A DNA stretch of 64,000 nucleotides from Rummeliibacillus stabekisii (GTDB taxonomy: Bacteria > Bacillota > Bacilli > Bacillales_A > Planococcaceae): positions 1,054,001 to 1,118,000 of the forward strand of contig NZ_BJVD01000001.1 in NCBI RefSeq assembly GCF_007988965.1, written 5' to 3'. The notes under the pieces are model-generated. The model had not been told where the DNA came from and did no database searches. It was given only the letters and a program-made list of their open reading frames with translations. A program made the position numbers and the translations under genes. This document shows, in pieces, positions 18,145-27,243 of the stretch (position 1 is its first letter; each line of letters opens with the position of its first letter).

Positions 18145-18172
18145 TAACTTATAGGGTGACATCACAAGTGTT
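18145..18172 (-). promoter_or_regulatory. Sigma-K-like promoter of the mnx operon
   Basis: On the minus strand an AC pair (-35) is separated by 16 bases from TATAAGTTA, which matches the sigma-K -10 pattern CATAnnnTA except for the first base. It lies about 30 bases before mnxA. A sigma-K site upstream of mnxA was reported for Bacillus SG-1, so the position agrees with expectation. Confidence 0.45.
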
Positions 18173-18378
18173 ACGCTACCTTAATGGTTGATGAGAGGCC
18201 CCATCCGTAAATGTATTTCTCATCCCTACTATAATTTTCTCGATTTTTCATTTTCCCAAAGACTTTACATGGTATCTTATAGTTCCACGCCCTACCACAA
18301 GACAGTAAAAATACATATTGTGTGGACCTTTTGAAACTTGATAGGAAATGTAAAAATGTTATTAAGGGGATGAATTCA

Positions 18379-19827
18379 TTGTTTAACGATTTTAAGCTAA
18401 CGGAAGGCCGTCCTATATATATTCAACTGAAGGATTATCTTAAAAGGATGATTACCAACGGGCATTTACTTGAGCACCAAAAGCTTCCATCTACCCGCGA
18501 ATTCAGCTCATTATTATCCATCAGTCGAAACACCGTTCTAACGGCTTATACAGATTTGGAGCAAGAAGGACTTATCTATGCAGTGAAAGGAAAAGGACAC
18601 TTTGTAAGCCATGTTGAAACATTCAAATCCCAATCCATCCAGTTGAATTGGACAGAAAAGATCAATGAGCAAACCTTTCTAGCAGAAAAGATGGACCTTA
18701 TGAAGCATGGAGTAGGCTGGAAAAAAGGAATGATCTCATTTACTAGCATTGCCCCTGATGAAAAGCTTTTTGATGTAGAAAATTTCAAAAGAGCTTTTTT
18801 AAATCGGATGTCCTTAGAGGGAGATATTGTTCTGAACTACGGTTATGCAAAGGGCTATAAACCACTTATCGAATACCTGCTTCATTACATGGAGATTAAA
18901 GGGGTCGATACGAGTAACAAAGATATTTTAATTACAAATGGATTTACGGAAGGCCTTGATTTACTTTTATCCTCTTTAAATAAAAAGAATGGCCGTCTTA
19001 TTTGCGAAAATCCAACCCATCATTCTGCCCTTAAGATTTTTCAATTACACGGCTTTGAAATCGATGGAATTGAAATGGAAAACGACGGTGTTAATGTTAA
19101 GAAGTTAGAAAAATCCCTATCCGAAAAGGAATATGATTTTGCTTACTTGATTCCGTCTTACCATAATCCAACGGGCATCGTAACATCCTCAGAAAAAAGG
19201 AAGAAAATGATGGATCTGTTTTCAGCCTATCAATTGCCTATCATTGAAGATGGATTTAATGAAGAATTACGTTACTCAGGATCACATCTAGCACCGTTAG
19301 CTGCTTTTGGCGGACTTGGCAATAACGTCATATATATTAGTAGTTTCTCTAAGATTCTTTTTCCTGGCTTACGGGTTGGGTGGATTTTAGCAGACAAAGA
19401 GTTGATTTATTACTTGGAAAGTATGAAAAGAGCTCGTACCATTCATACGTCAACGTTAGATCAAGCTGTGTTATATCAATATTTAAATGATGGCTATTTT
19501 GAAAAGTATATAAAAAAAGCAAAAGCTGTCTATAAGAAAAAATATGAGCTTGCTGTCCATTATTGTAAGCAATATATCCCCTGTAAACGGATAACTGGTG
19601 ACGGTGGACTACACCTTTTTATAGAACTAAATAACAATATAGATGCACAAGAGCTACTGGAAGCATGTTACCAGAAAGGCGTTATTTTTTCGTTAGGTCA
19701 TGTTTTTTACACAGATAGTAACGGAAAACATACGCTGCGTTTAGGATTTTCTAGGCTACAAGAAAGCGAGATTATTCAGGGAATTAAAATTATAGGAGAC
19801 ATCTTAAAAACTAAATTTGGAGGTTAA
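18379..19827 (+). CDS. ddlR: MocR/GntR-type PLP-dependent transcriptional regulator, probably DdlR
   Basis: About 482 residues in MocR layout. An N-terminal GntR winged helix (RPIYIQLKDYLKRM, then KLPSTREFSSLLSISRNTVLTAY, about residues 10-75) is followed by a fold-type-I aminotransferase-like domain. The PLP lysine is in ISSFSKILFPGLRVGW, with YHNPTG earlier. It is four bases upstream of a D-Ala-D-Ala ligase gene; MocR proteins named DdlR control that gene in Brevibacillus and Clostridioides. Start choice: a TTG at 18379 has AAGGGG nine bases upstream. An in-frame GTG at 18322 (501 residues) lacks a ribosome site. Confidence 0.78.
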   Translation: MFNDFKLTEGRPIYIQLKDYLKRMITNGHLLEHQKLPSTREFSSLLSISRNTVLTAYTDLEQEGLIYAVKGKGHFVSHVETFKSQSIQLNWTEKINEQTFLAEKMDLMKHGVGWKKGMISFTSIAPDEKLFDVENFKRAFLNRMSLEGDIVLNYGYAKGYKPLIEYLLHYMEIKGVDTSNKDILITNGFTEGLDLLLSSLNKKNGRLICENPTHHSALKIFQLHGFEIDGIEMENDGVNVKKLEKSLSEKEYDFAYLIPSYHNPTGIVTSSEKRKKMMDLFSAYQLPIIEDGFNEELRYSGSHLAPLAAFGGLGNNVIYISSFSKILFPGLRVGWILADKELIYYLESMKRARTIHTSTLDQAVLYQYLNDGYFEKYIKKAKAVYKKKYELAVHYCKQYIPCKRITGDGGLHLFIELNNNIDAQELLEACYQKGVIFSLGHVFYTDSNGKHTLRLGFSRLQESEIIQGIKIIGDILKTKFGG

Positions 19828-19831
19828 ACAA

Positions 19832-20743
19832 ATGAGAGTTGGCGTCATTATGGGAGGGTTTTCTTCCGAGAAGCAAGTTTCAATCATGACAGGTGAAGAA
19901 ATGATGGTCCATTTAGATAAAGATAAATATGAGGTCGTACCGATTCGTATTGAGAAAAAAGAAGACCTAATAGAAAAAGCACGGAATCTTGACGTTGCAC
20001 TATTGGCGTTACATGGTAAATATGGTGAGGATGGGACAATTCAAGGTACTCTAGATACGTTAGGCGTTCCCTATACAGGAAGCAATATCTTGTCCAGCAG
20101 TTTATGTATGGATAAGAATGTTTCGAAAAAAGTCATCCGATATGAAGGCGTGCAAACACCAGATTGGATTCACCTTTCAAACACTGATGAACTTAACCTG
20201 GACGAATTAGATCAATTGGGTTTCCCTGTAGTGGTGAAACCTAATTCAGGCGGTTCGAGTGTAGGCGTAAAAGTAGTTTATGACAAGGAAACAGTGAAAT
20301 CAGCGATAGCAGACGTATTCAAATGGGATTCAGAAGTGATTATTGAAAAGGTTATATCTGGTGAGGAAATCACTTGTCCCATATTGAATGGAAAGCTTTT
20401 ACCGACGATTTCAATCCGGCATCAGGGTGAATTCTTTGATTACACCTCGAAATATGATGATGCAGCCACCATTGAAGAAGTGGTTCAACTCCCTATTGAA
20501 ACACATAATCGTGTTGCTGATGCAGCCATCTCTTGCTATAAGGCATTGAAATGTAGCGTCTATGCCCGAGTAGACATGATGATTTACAACGGTGTTCCCT
20601 ATGTGTTAGAAGTTAATACACTACCTGGATTAACAAAAAATAGTCTAATGCCGAAAAGTGCAGAAGCAGCAGGTATACCTTACTCTCAATTGCTTGATTC
20701 TATTATTGATAGTTCACTTCAAGCTAGGAGAAACGAAGCTTAA
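19832..20743 (+). CDS. ddl: D-alanine--D-alanine ligase
   Basis: 303 residues, normal for Ddl. It makes the D-Ala-D-Ala dipeptide for peptidoglycan in the cytoplasm. ATP-grasp features are the N-terminal VIMGGFSSEKQVSIMTG, HGKYGEDGTIQG, KPNSGGSSVGV, and the Mg-binding VLEVNTLPGLT near the C-terminus. The ATG at 19832 has GGAGG eight bases upstream, overlapping the end of the regulator gene; the longer reading at 19817 is rejected. It forms an operon with the MocR regulator. Confidence 0.93.
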   Translation: MRVGVIMGGFSSEKQVSIMTGEEMMVHLDKDKYEVVPIRIEKKEDLIEKARNLDVALLALHGKYGEDGTIQGTLDTLGVPYTGSNILSSSLCMDKNVSKKVIRYEGVQTPDWIHLSNTDELNLDELDQLGFPVVVKPNSGGSSVGVKVVYDKETVKSAIADVFKWDSEVIIEKVISGEEITCPILNGKLLPTISIRHQGEFFDYTSKYDDAATIEEVVQLPIETHNRVADAAISCYKALKCSVYARVDMMIYNGVPYVLEVNTLPGLTKNSLMPKSAEAAGIPYSQLLDSIIDSSLQARRNEA

Positions 20744-20764
20744 TTGTGGGGATTGTGATCCTTA

Positions 20765-20799
20765 AAAAAAGAGGAACCTATAGTTGGTTCCTCTTTTTG
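20765..20799 (+). terminator. Intrinsic terminator of ddlR-ddl
   Basis: Perfect stem AAAAAGAGGAACC / GGTTCCTCTTTTT with a seven-base loop. Confidence 0.9.
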
Positions 20800-20821
20800 T
20801 GGAATTAATGATTTTTTCCTT

Positions 20822-20949
20822 ACAAAAGACTTTTTAAAATCAAAAAGGAATTCTCTCAACGGGAAGAAAACTTAGGAGTTAGTCTATTCCCTAATGACTA
20901 TGGAGATTTGAAGACTACAATCAAAAAGTTTGGTATAAACATATATTAA
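20822..20949 (+). pseudogene. Possible gene remnant in the ddl-yrrT gap
   Basis: An open stretch of about 40 codons without a start ends in TAA near 20949; it reads like protein (for example SQREENLGVSLFPNDYGDLK) but I do not recognise a family. The rest of the 20800-21161 gap holds a weak hairpin near 20995-21022 and the yrrT promoter. Confidence 0.2.
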
Positions 20950-21089
20950 AACAACTCGAATGGTAAAAACATTCCAAAGAGTTAGCGGATATAAAAACTA
21001 ATTCCACAGAGGAGTAGTTTTTGTGCTTGCTGTATGTGTAATAATTCTTCACCATTTTGTTATTCCGAAAAAATAGGTATTTGACAATC

Positions 21090-21118
21090 TTGATTTTTCT
21101 GAAAACATCTGGTAGTCT
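21090..21118 (+). promoter_or_regulatory. Probable promoter of yrrT-luxS-mccAB
   Basis: TTGATT, 17 bases, then TAGTCT with an upstream TGG (extended -10). It is followed by AATTCC-type half-sites of the kind bound by CymR in Bacillus, but no full CymR box is clear. Confidence 0.4.
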
Positions 21119-21161
21119 ATTTTTAATTCCTAGTAAATTAATCTGAAAAGAGGGGATGAGT

Positions 21162-21806
21162 ATGGGAAGAGAATTTAACGACTTGTTTGATCAATGGGCC
21201 CAGACATATGATGGAACGATTTCGGGCCATGATCTTGAATATACAGAAGTGTTTACAAGGTATGATGAGATTTTAGAGGAAGTGGCAGACCGAGCATCCG
21301 GTTTTGTTATTGAATTTGGTGTCGGAACCGGCAATCTGACGAGCAAGCTTGTCAGCAAAGGAAGAGAGGTCTATGCTGTTGAACCATCCTCAGGGATGAG
21401 AGAAAAAGCAAAGGAGAAGCTCCCTGATCTCACACTGATTGACGGTGATTTTCTTCAGTTTCCCGATCCTCTCGTAAAAGCCGATGCAATTGTCAGCACC
21501 TATGCCTTTCATCATTTGACAGATGAAGAGAAAGATAGAGCGATTGGCCGTTTTCATGAAGTGCTCAATGAGAATGGGAGAATCGTTTTTGCTGACACTG
21601 TTTTCTTGGACGATAATGCCTATAAAGAAAAAATCAAAGAGTCCGAGGAAAAGGGATTCTTCCGGCTTGCCGAAGATTTAAAGAGTGAGTACTACACAAC
21701 CATTCCGGTTCTGACCAAATTATTCGAGAAGAATGGTTTTTTAGTAAAATTTGAGCAGCAAAATGAGTTTGTCTGGCTAATAGACTCAATAAAAAAGGAG
21801 AGATAA
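21162..21806 (+). CDS. yrrT: SAM-dependent methyltransferase YrrT
   Basis: 214-residue class I methyltransferase. The SAM-binding motif [15 protein letters not shown] is at about 45-60, followed by the acidic [10 protein letters not shown] strand and [10 protein letters not shown]. The N-terminal [19 protein letters not shown] is characteristic of YrrT. It is the first gene of a sulfur-recycling operon, as in B. subtilis; its substrate is not known. The ATG at 21162 (six bases after AGAGGGG) is preferred over the ATG at 21156, which abuts the ribosome site. Confidence 0.85.
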   Translation: MGREFNDLFDQWAQTYDGTISGHDLEYTEVFTRYDEILEEVADRASGFVIEFGVGTGNLTSKLVSKGREVYAVEPSSGMREKAKEKLPDLTLIDGDFLQFPDPLVKADAIVSTYAFHHLTDEEKDRAIGRFHEVLNENGRIVFADTVFLDDNAYKEKIKESEEKGFFRLAEDLKSEYYTTIPVLTKLFEKNGFLVKFEQQNEFVWLIDSIKKER

Positions 21807-21808
21807 CT

Positions 21809-22279
21809 ATGGCAGCACAGCAAAAGATGAATGTAGAAAGCTTTAATCTCGACCATACAAAAGTAGCAGCACCCTATGTCCGACTTGCAGGTGTCAAAGA
21901 AGGGATCAACGGAGATGTCATCCGCAAATATGATATTCGCTTTTGCCAGCCGAACAAAGAGCATTTGGAAATGCCTGCTTTGCACTCGCTTGAGCATATG
22001 ATGGCAGAATTCAGCCGGAACCATTCCGATAAAATTGTCGACATTGGACCAATGGGCTGCCAAACAGGCTATTATATGGCGTTAATCAACCATGATGATT
22101 ATGAAGAAGTACTCGTTATTCTTGAAAAAACGCTGAATGATGTGCTAGTAGCGACCGAAGTACCTGCCTGCAATGAGGTACAATGCGGCTGGGCAGCGAG
22201 CCACAGCCTGGAAGGTGCAAAAGAAGCAGCAAGAAAAATGCTGGCAAAAAGAGACGAATGGTCAGAAGTATTTGCCTAA
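21809..22279 (+). CDS. luxS: S-ribosylhomocysteine lyase LuxS
   Basis: 156 residues, full length. It splits S-ribosylhomocysteine into homocysteine and the autoinducer-2 precursor. The metal site HSLEH is at 59-63, with Cys126 in ACNEVQCGW and the catalytic-type Cys84 in [10 protein letters not shown]. It lies two bases after yrrT with AAAGGAG upstream. In B. subtilis the equivalent operon position is held by mtnN; here luxS takes it. The homocysteine made can feed MccA/MccB. Confidence 0.96.
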   Translation: MAAQQKMNVESFNLDHTKVAAPYVRLAGVKEGINGDVIRKYDIRFCQPNKEHLEMPALHSLEHMMAEFSRNHSDKIVDIGPMGCQTGYYMALINHDDYEEVLVILEKTLNDVLVATEVPACNEVQCGWAASHSLEGAKEAARKMLAKRDEWSEVFA

Positions 22280-22294
22280 AAATGAGGGAGCAAC

Positions 22295-23218
22295 ATGAAG
22301 TACGCAAAAAACATTCAACAATTGATCGGTCATACTCCGTTGCTTGAATTGACTGCCTTTCCTTTGCCTGAAGGAGTCAGACTGTTTGCCAAATTAGAAT
22401 TTTTCAATCCTGGTGGCAGTGTAAAAGACCGGCTCGGCCAGTATTTGCTTGAACAGGCTTTTCGTTCAGGAGAACTTCAGAAAGGTGGCACGGTGATTGA
22501 ACCAACCGCTGGTAATACTGGCATCGGTTTGGCGCTTGCAGCCATCCATTACGGGGTGAAAGCTGTGTTCGTCACACCAGAGAAATTTAGCCAAGAAAAG
22601 CAAATTTTAATGAAGGCACTTGGAGCAAAAGTGGTGAATACGCCGACAGAGCTCGGGATGGAAGGTGCCATAAAGAAAGCAGAAGAGCTTCTTCAAACAA
22701 TCCCTAATTCCTATTATCCAGGACAATTTCGGAATGAATGGAACCCTGCCACTTATTATGAAACACTCGGTCCTGAACTTGTGGAAGCAATGGACGGACA
22801 GATTGATATATTCGTAGCGGGAGCTGGATCAGGCGGGACATTTACCGGAACCGCCCGCTATTTGAAGTATCACGTTCCCGATGTCCGCTGTGTCGTGGTA
22901 GAACCTGAAGGCTCCATATTGAACGGCGGAAAACCAGGAAGCCATGAGACAGAAGGAATTGGCATGGAATTCCTTCCCCCATTTATTGATACTACATTGT
23001 TCGATGGAATTCATACGATTTCTGATCAGGATGCATTCCATTATCTAAGGGAAGCCGCAAGATTAGAAGGCCTTTTGGTCGGGAGCTCTTCCGGTGCTGC
23101 CCTGGCTGCGGCGTTGAAGGAAGCAGAACAGGCGGCTCCAGGAAGCCATATTGTCACTATTTTCCCTGATAGCAGCGAACGATATATAAGTAACAGAATA
23201 TATGACGAGGTGAAATAA
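22295..23218 (+). CDS. mccA: Cystathionine beta-synthase-type PLP enzyme MccA
   Basis: 307 residues, the cysteine-synthase/CBS fold. The PLP lysine is Lys44 in PGGSVKDR, the substrate loop is EPTAGNTGIG (about 68-77), and GAGSGGTFTG binds phosphate (about 178). In Bacillus MccA joins homocysteine to O-acetylserine to form cystathionine. Next to luxS and mccB this is the first half of reverse transsulfuration. The ATG has GAGGGAG upstream. Confidence 0.88.
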   Translation: MKYAKNIQQLIGHTPLLELTAFPLPEGVRLFAKLEFFNPGGSVKDRLGQYLLEQAFRSGELQKGGTVIEPTAGNTGIGLALAAIHYGVKAVFVTPEKFSQEKQILMKALGAKVVNTPTELGMEGAIKKAEELLQTIPNSYYPGQFRNEWNPATYYETLGPELVEAMDGQIDIFVAGAGSGGTFTGTARYLKYHVPDVRCVVVEPEGSILNGGKPGSHETEGIGMEFLPPFIDTTLFDGIHTISDQDAFHYLREAARLEGLLVGSSSGAALAAALKEAEQAAPGSHIVTIFPDSSERYISNRIYDEVK

Positions 23219-23220
23219 AG

Positions 23221-24354
23221 ATGAAAAAGAAAACACAATTAATACATGGTGGAATCAGCAGTGACCCATATACTGGTGCAGTTTCAATACCGATCTACCA
23301 GTCGAGTACATTCAAGCAGGACGGCGTCGGCAATTTCACATACGAATATGCAAGAACAGGCAACCCGACGAGAGAAGCGTTGGAAAAGCTGATTGCTGAT
23401 ATTGAAGGCGGTGCTCGGGGATTTGCATTCGGATCTGGTATGGCCGCCATTTCAGCAGTTGTCCATCTGTTCTCATCTGGCGACCATCTGATCTTAACTG
23501 ATGACGTGTACGGTGGTTCCTTCCGTGTCATGACGAAGGTATTCAACCGTTTTGGCATTGAAGTTTCGTTTGTAGATACAACAGATCTAGATGCAGTTAA
23601 GGCGGAGATTCGTCCTGAGACAAAGGCCATCTTTGTGGAGACGCCTACGAATCCTCTATTGAAAGTGACGGATATTAAGGCGGTCAGCGCAATTGCCAAA
23701 GAGCATCATTTACTGTTCATCGTTGACAACACATTTAGCACGCCTTACTGGCAGAACCCGATTGCACTAGGTGCGGATATTGTCCTGCATAGTGCGACGA
23801 AATATCTTGGGGGTCATAGTGATGTCGTGGCAGGCCTCGCCGTTACGGCAACAGAAAAGCTCGGAGAAGATCTTCATTTTATCCAAAACTCTACCGGTGG
23901 AATATTGGGACCGCAGGACAGCTGGATCTTGATGAGAGGCATAAAAACGCTCGGTATCCGTATGGAGGAAATCGAATCGAATACAAAAGCGATTATAGAG
24001 ATGCTTCAAGAAGAGGAAGCAGTAGGCAAAATCTTCTATCCGGGTCTTGCAGATCATCCGGGACATGAAGTCCACCAATCCCAAGCTGGCGGATTTGGAG
24101 GCATGGTCTCCTTTACCGTGGAAAACGAAGAGAAAGCGCGAGAAGTTGTGAAAAATGTTCGCTACTTCACATTGGCAGAAAGCCTCGGTGCTGTCGAAAG
24201 TCTAATCTCCGTTCCACCTCTCATGACACATGCTTCTATTCCACGAGAACGGAGACTAGAACTGGGTATTGAAGATGGACTTGTACGGATTTCGGTCGGA
24301 CTGGAAGATGCCGAAGACCTTGTGGATGATTTGCGCTCTGCTTTGCGTAAATAA
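23221..24354 (+). CDS. mccB: Cystathionine gamma-lyase / homocysteine gamma-lyase MccB
   Basis: 377 residues, Cys/Met-metabolism PLP family. The PLP lysine is Lys194 in SATKYLGGHSD. Family signatures include YARTGNPTREALE near the start and SLGAVESLISVP near the C-terminus. MccB cleaves cystathionine to cysteine, 2-oxobutyrate and ammonia. It is the last gene of the operon, two bases after mccA. Confidence 0.92.
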   Translation: MKKKTQLIHGGISSDPYTGAVSIPIYQSSTFKQDGVGNFTYEYARTGNPTREALEKLIADIEGGARGFAFGSGMAAISAVVHLFSSGDHLILTDDVYGGSFRVMTKVFNRFGIEVSFVDTTDLDAVKAEIRPETKAIFVETPTNPLLKVTDIKAVSAIAKEHHLLFIVDNTFSTPYWQNPIALGADIVLHSATKYLGGHSDVVAGLAVTATEKLGEDLHFIQNSTGGILGPQDSWILMRGIKTLGIRMEEIESNTKAIIEMLQEEEAVGKIFYPGLADHPGHEVHQSQAGGFGGMVSFTVENEEKAREVVKNVRYFTLAESLGAVESLISVPPLMTHASIPRERRLELGIEDGLVRISVGLEDAEDLVDDLRSALRK

Positions 24355-24362
24355 GGATTACT

Positions 24363-24396
24363 AAAAAGCTGCGGAATTTTATTCTGCAGCTTTTTT
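24363..24396 (+). terminator. Intrinsic terminator of the mcc operon
   Basis: Stem AAAAGCTGC / GCAGCTTTT, 13-base loop and T run, directly after mccB. Confidence 0.85.
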
Positions 24397-24482
24397 GTGT
24401 CTATAGTTTTGTTATTCTGAGGGCGAAAATTCAGGATTAGCCTATACAACAGCTAAATCAATTCTCAATACCTAGGGTTCTC

Positions 24483-24845
24483 TTATTCATAATTTGTAGT
24501 AGCAATAAAATCAAAATCGCCATTTGATCTAATTTCATTATTATATATTAAGATTACTGTATTATATGATTTCTTTAGATTTGTATTTTTCTTGATTTTT
24601 GGAATGATAATTTCTTCATAAGAACACCCATCTAATAATACTGAAAAATCACTACTACTATTCTTATAGACAGCTTTTTCTATAGTAACCTCATCTGTTT
24701 CATCCATATCAATCCTAAAATCAATAAAGAATTGGGAAGGGACAGACTCGCCATCCTCATCATATGTTATATCAACATGCTCTTCTATTGAGTTCTCATC
24801 GTTAATATTCCCTAACCAAATTGAAACCCAGCCTTGTTTTTCCAT
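24483..24845 (-). CDS. Probable immunity protein, Imm22 family
   Basis: 120 residues, acidic. The opening EKQGWVSIWLGNINDENSIEEHV and the middle FFIDFRIDMDETDEVTIEK resemble Imm22 proteins, which neutralise contact-delivered toxins. It follows a short toxin-tip ORF by 12 bases, the usual toxin-immunity order. AT content is higher than in the neighbouring housekeeping genes, as in many accessory loci. The family call is from memory of the motif and should be tested by profile search. Confidence 0.6.
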   Translation of the reverse strand: MEKQGWVSIWLGNINDENSIEEHVDITYDEDGESVPSQFFIDFRIDMDETDEVTIEKAVYKNSSSDFSVLLDGCSYEEIIIPKIKKNTNLKKSYNTVILIYNNEIRSNGDFDFIATTNYE

Positions 24846-24857
24846 TATTGTTTCCTC

Positions 24858-25043
24858 CTATTTTAATCTTAGACCTTGAGGTAAAGACGAAACCCCACCC
24901 GCTAATCTATAATTAGCCCAATTATTCAGCCTTCTAACAAAGGAATGATAGTCGCTAGAAGTATCTATTATTGCTAATAATTCATTATGTACTTTAGTTG
25001 AGCCCAATCCTCCATGAATACCATTTCGATTTACAAATTTCAC
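24858..25043 (-). pseudogene. Orphan C-terminal tip of a polymorphic toxin
   Basis: 61 codons, GTG start at best, with an in-frame TAG six codons upstream and no clear ribosome site. The sequence (IHGGLGSTKVHNELLAIID, then SFVRRLNNWANYRLAGG and SLPQGLRLK at the end) looks like the end of a nuclease-type toxin domain rather than a whole protein. It directly precedes the Imm22-like gene. It is probably an orphan toxin cassette left by recombination or decay. The exact nuclease family is uncertain. Confidence 0.45.
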
Positions 25044-25112
25044 CTTTGATAGTGGAACCTACTAGAGCTATGAGTTATATTAAATCAAAGATGATTTTAT
25101 TTTCTAAACACA

Positions 25113-25150
25113 AAAAACACTTGCTGCCTACTAGTGCCATCAAGTGTTTT
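25113..25150 (-). terminator. Terminator after the SUKH immunity gene
   Basis: Stem AAAACACTTG / CAAGTGTTTT with a T run on the minus side. Confidence 0.65.
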
Positions 25151-25193
25151 AAAGTTTTTTTAGTTTATCTTATTACAATTAATATCCTAAATG

Positions 25194-25637
25194 CTAAAAA
25201 TGTATATTTAATTCTTCACGGATTGCTTTTTCTAAATATTCCTCAAAATTCTCTGCTATAATTTCTTTCCCACCGAAATTAAAATCAAATGTAATAATTT
25301 CTGTATTCGGAGAATTAAAGCCTACTGGATTTCCCGCACCATCGATACCAATAGCAGTAAAATCCTCATACCCTTTAGGGAGTGCTTTTCTAAATTGTAG
25401 AGATTTCTCAACAAATGATGGCGTCGCAACAAACTCTGCCTCTTTCAATCCCAAAACAATAGCCTCACCAACTGCTCCAGAACCATATCTCAAAAGAAAT
25501 TCTTTAAAATCCTCTGGCAATTTTACTTTTAGTTCATTCTCTGCTTGGTTTACCTCCTCAATATTTAGAGGGCCTCCAAAGGCTTCAGGGCACATTTCAA
25601 ACTCTTCATCGATAGTATTTATTATTTCTAGCTTCAT
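25194..25637 (-). CDS. SMI1/KNR4 (SUKH-1) family immunity protein
   Basis: 147 residues. SUKH hallmarks are visible: NIEEVNQAENELKVKLPEDFKEFLLRYGSG near residues 25-55, the F-AIGIDGAGNPVGF segment in the middle, and FEEYLEKAI near the end. SUKH proteins protect against toxins released by neighbours. The ATG overlaps the stop of the toxin gene (four bases), so expression is coupled to it. It is probably the cognate antidote of the nuclease domain encoded just upstream. Confidence 0.85.
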   Translation of the reverse strand: MKLEIINTIDEEFEMCPEAFGGPLNIEEVNQAENELKVKLPEDFKEFLLRYGSGAVGEAIVLGLKEAEFVATPSFVEKSLQFRKALPKGYEDFTAIGIDGAGNPVGFNSPNTEIITFDFNFGGKEIIAENFEEYLEKAIREELNIHF

Positions 25638-27243
25638 TCAATAATCCCCCTTTTAATCATTTCATTGGCATATCTCGCCTTCCAATATTCTTTACGCCAC
25701 TTATTAAATTCTATTCTAGCTTCTCCACTGCCAACTCCACCTGAATTTCCAAATGGATGTTGTCTTTTATTACCTAAATCATGGTATCTATTAGGCATCT
25801 CAATTATTGTTCCCTCAACTTTTTGTTCATGTTGATGGAGTATAATTGTATCATTTGCTCCATCCTTTGGTGAATAACCTTTTTTAAATGAGTATATCAA
25901 TTGTTTATCAGACATATGTGTTAATGAACGCTGTGCTTTCACTTCAAAACCTCTAAATTTTGCTGTAAATTTATAAGTTTGCTCATAGCCTTCTAGCGCT
26001 TGGTGTACATCCTTAGGTGATAATTTATAAATATCTTTTGTTGAATTTATTTTACCAGCACCCTTACCAGCCAAAACCCCATCCTTCTCCGCCTGCTTGA
26101 TCGCTAAATACTCATCTGCTTTCGCAGGGAGTTTTCCAGATGGAAGACCTCGTTCTATACCGGTGACTACATTTCCAGCGTTTGTTTGAACCGCACGGAC
26201 TTCGATTGGACGGAGAGCATTGTCAATAAATTTGGCGGATTCACGGACTGTTTGTTGGCCTGTCTTTGATGTGACTGCAGCGAGAACGGGATGCTTCAGG
26301 GTAAATTTCAGCTGATCGCCATGGGCTTTTCCTGATTCCTCGCATGTTCCAGTGTCGACTTTAAGGCAGATCCCCCTGCATTCTCAACAGTTTTATAGGC
26401 TGATTTCATTACATTCGCAAGAGCTGGCATATTTTTTAATAAGGCTTTTCCCGCAGCTGCACCAGCACCTGGCACAATCGCAAAAGCGCCTCTTACAAGG
26501 CGTTCGTTATCAGAGAGTTTTCTGCCGGATATGAGATCTTCCCCCGTGATGGCACCACCGACATCAATGGCCGTATAGGCAGCACCGGCTACAAGTCCAG
26601 CGGGTGGACAGACAATCGTTAAGCCTACCACAACCCCTGTAGCAATTAAATTAAACCAAAATTCCTTCTTCTCTTGACCCGCACGGATTCCTTCATATTC
26701 AAAGGCCCCACTATTTAAAGAGGCTGTTTCATAATCCTCCTGGGAAGCTTTGACATCTGGATTTTCCAGCTTCCACGCCTCATATTCAGCTTTCAGGTTA
26801 TCAGAATACTCCGTGTCGGCTTCATATAAATCCGTTAGCTTGATTTCCTTTTTATCATGTCTATAAAAAAAGGGACCTGTCTGAACGTTAATCGTATTCG
26901 CTGTTGTGTACGCAGAAACATTCATATCCGCCATCTTTTGCATGTATTCATCGATGCTTTTATAGAACGGTTCGTCTACTTTTTCATCTATAATTTTACC
27001 AATTCTCTTGGCATAATCATATAACTTTTTGTACTTCTCGCGTATGGGTTTCGCTTCTGGTTGGTATGTCTGGGGGTTAAAAGAAATGGCTCTATCGATA
27101 TCTTTGTCTGCTATTTCGCTCTTCGAGTCCTTAAATAGGTCATCTGAATGCTCGTACTTATTGTCATACTTGTGCGCTTCATTCACTTTTTCCAGTGCCG
27201 AAGCTATACTCTTCCACTTTGCCTCTTCATAGAGAATCTCCAC
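25634..27243 (-). pseudogene. Frameshifted pre-toxin/HNH-type polymorphic toxin gene
   Basis: Two reading frames form one gene. Frame one (27243 to stop at 26308, 311 codons) has a helical N-terminus, hydrophobic segments at about 195-225 and a pre-toxin TG-like motif (GEDLISGRKLSDNERLVRGAF). Near 26338 the frame is lost. The second frame is open from there to 25634 and reads on naturally (ESGKAHGDQLKFTLKHPVLAAV) into a C-terminal toxin domain with LHQHEQKVEGTIIEMP, a following HP pair, and FNKWRKEYWKARY, typical of HNH/ENDO VII-like nucleases. A missing base in CATGCGAGGAATC explains it. The intact product would be about 536 residues. The start is GTG with AGAGGTG upstream. A sequencing error remains possible. 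Confidence 0.7.
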
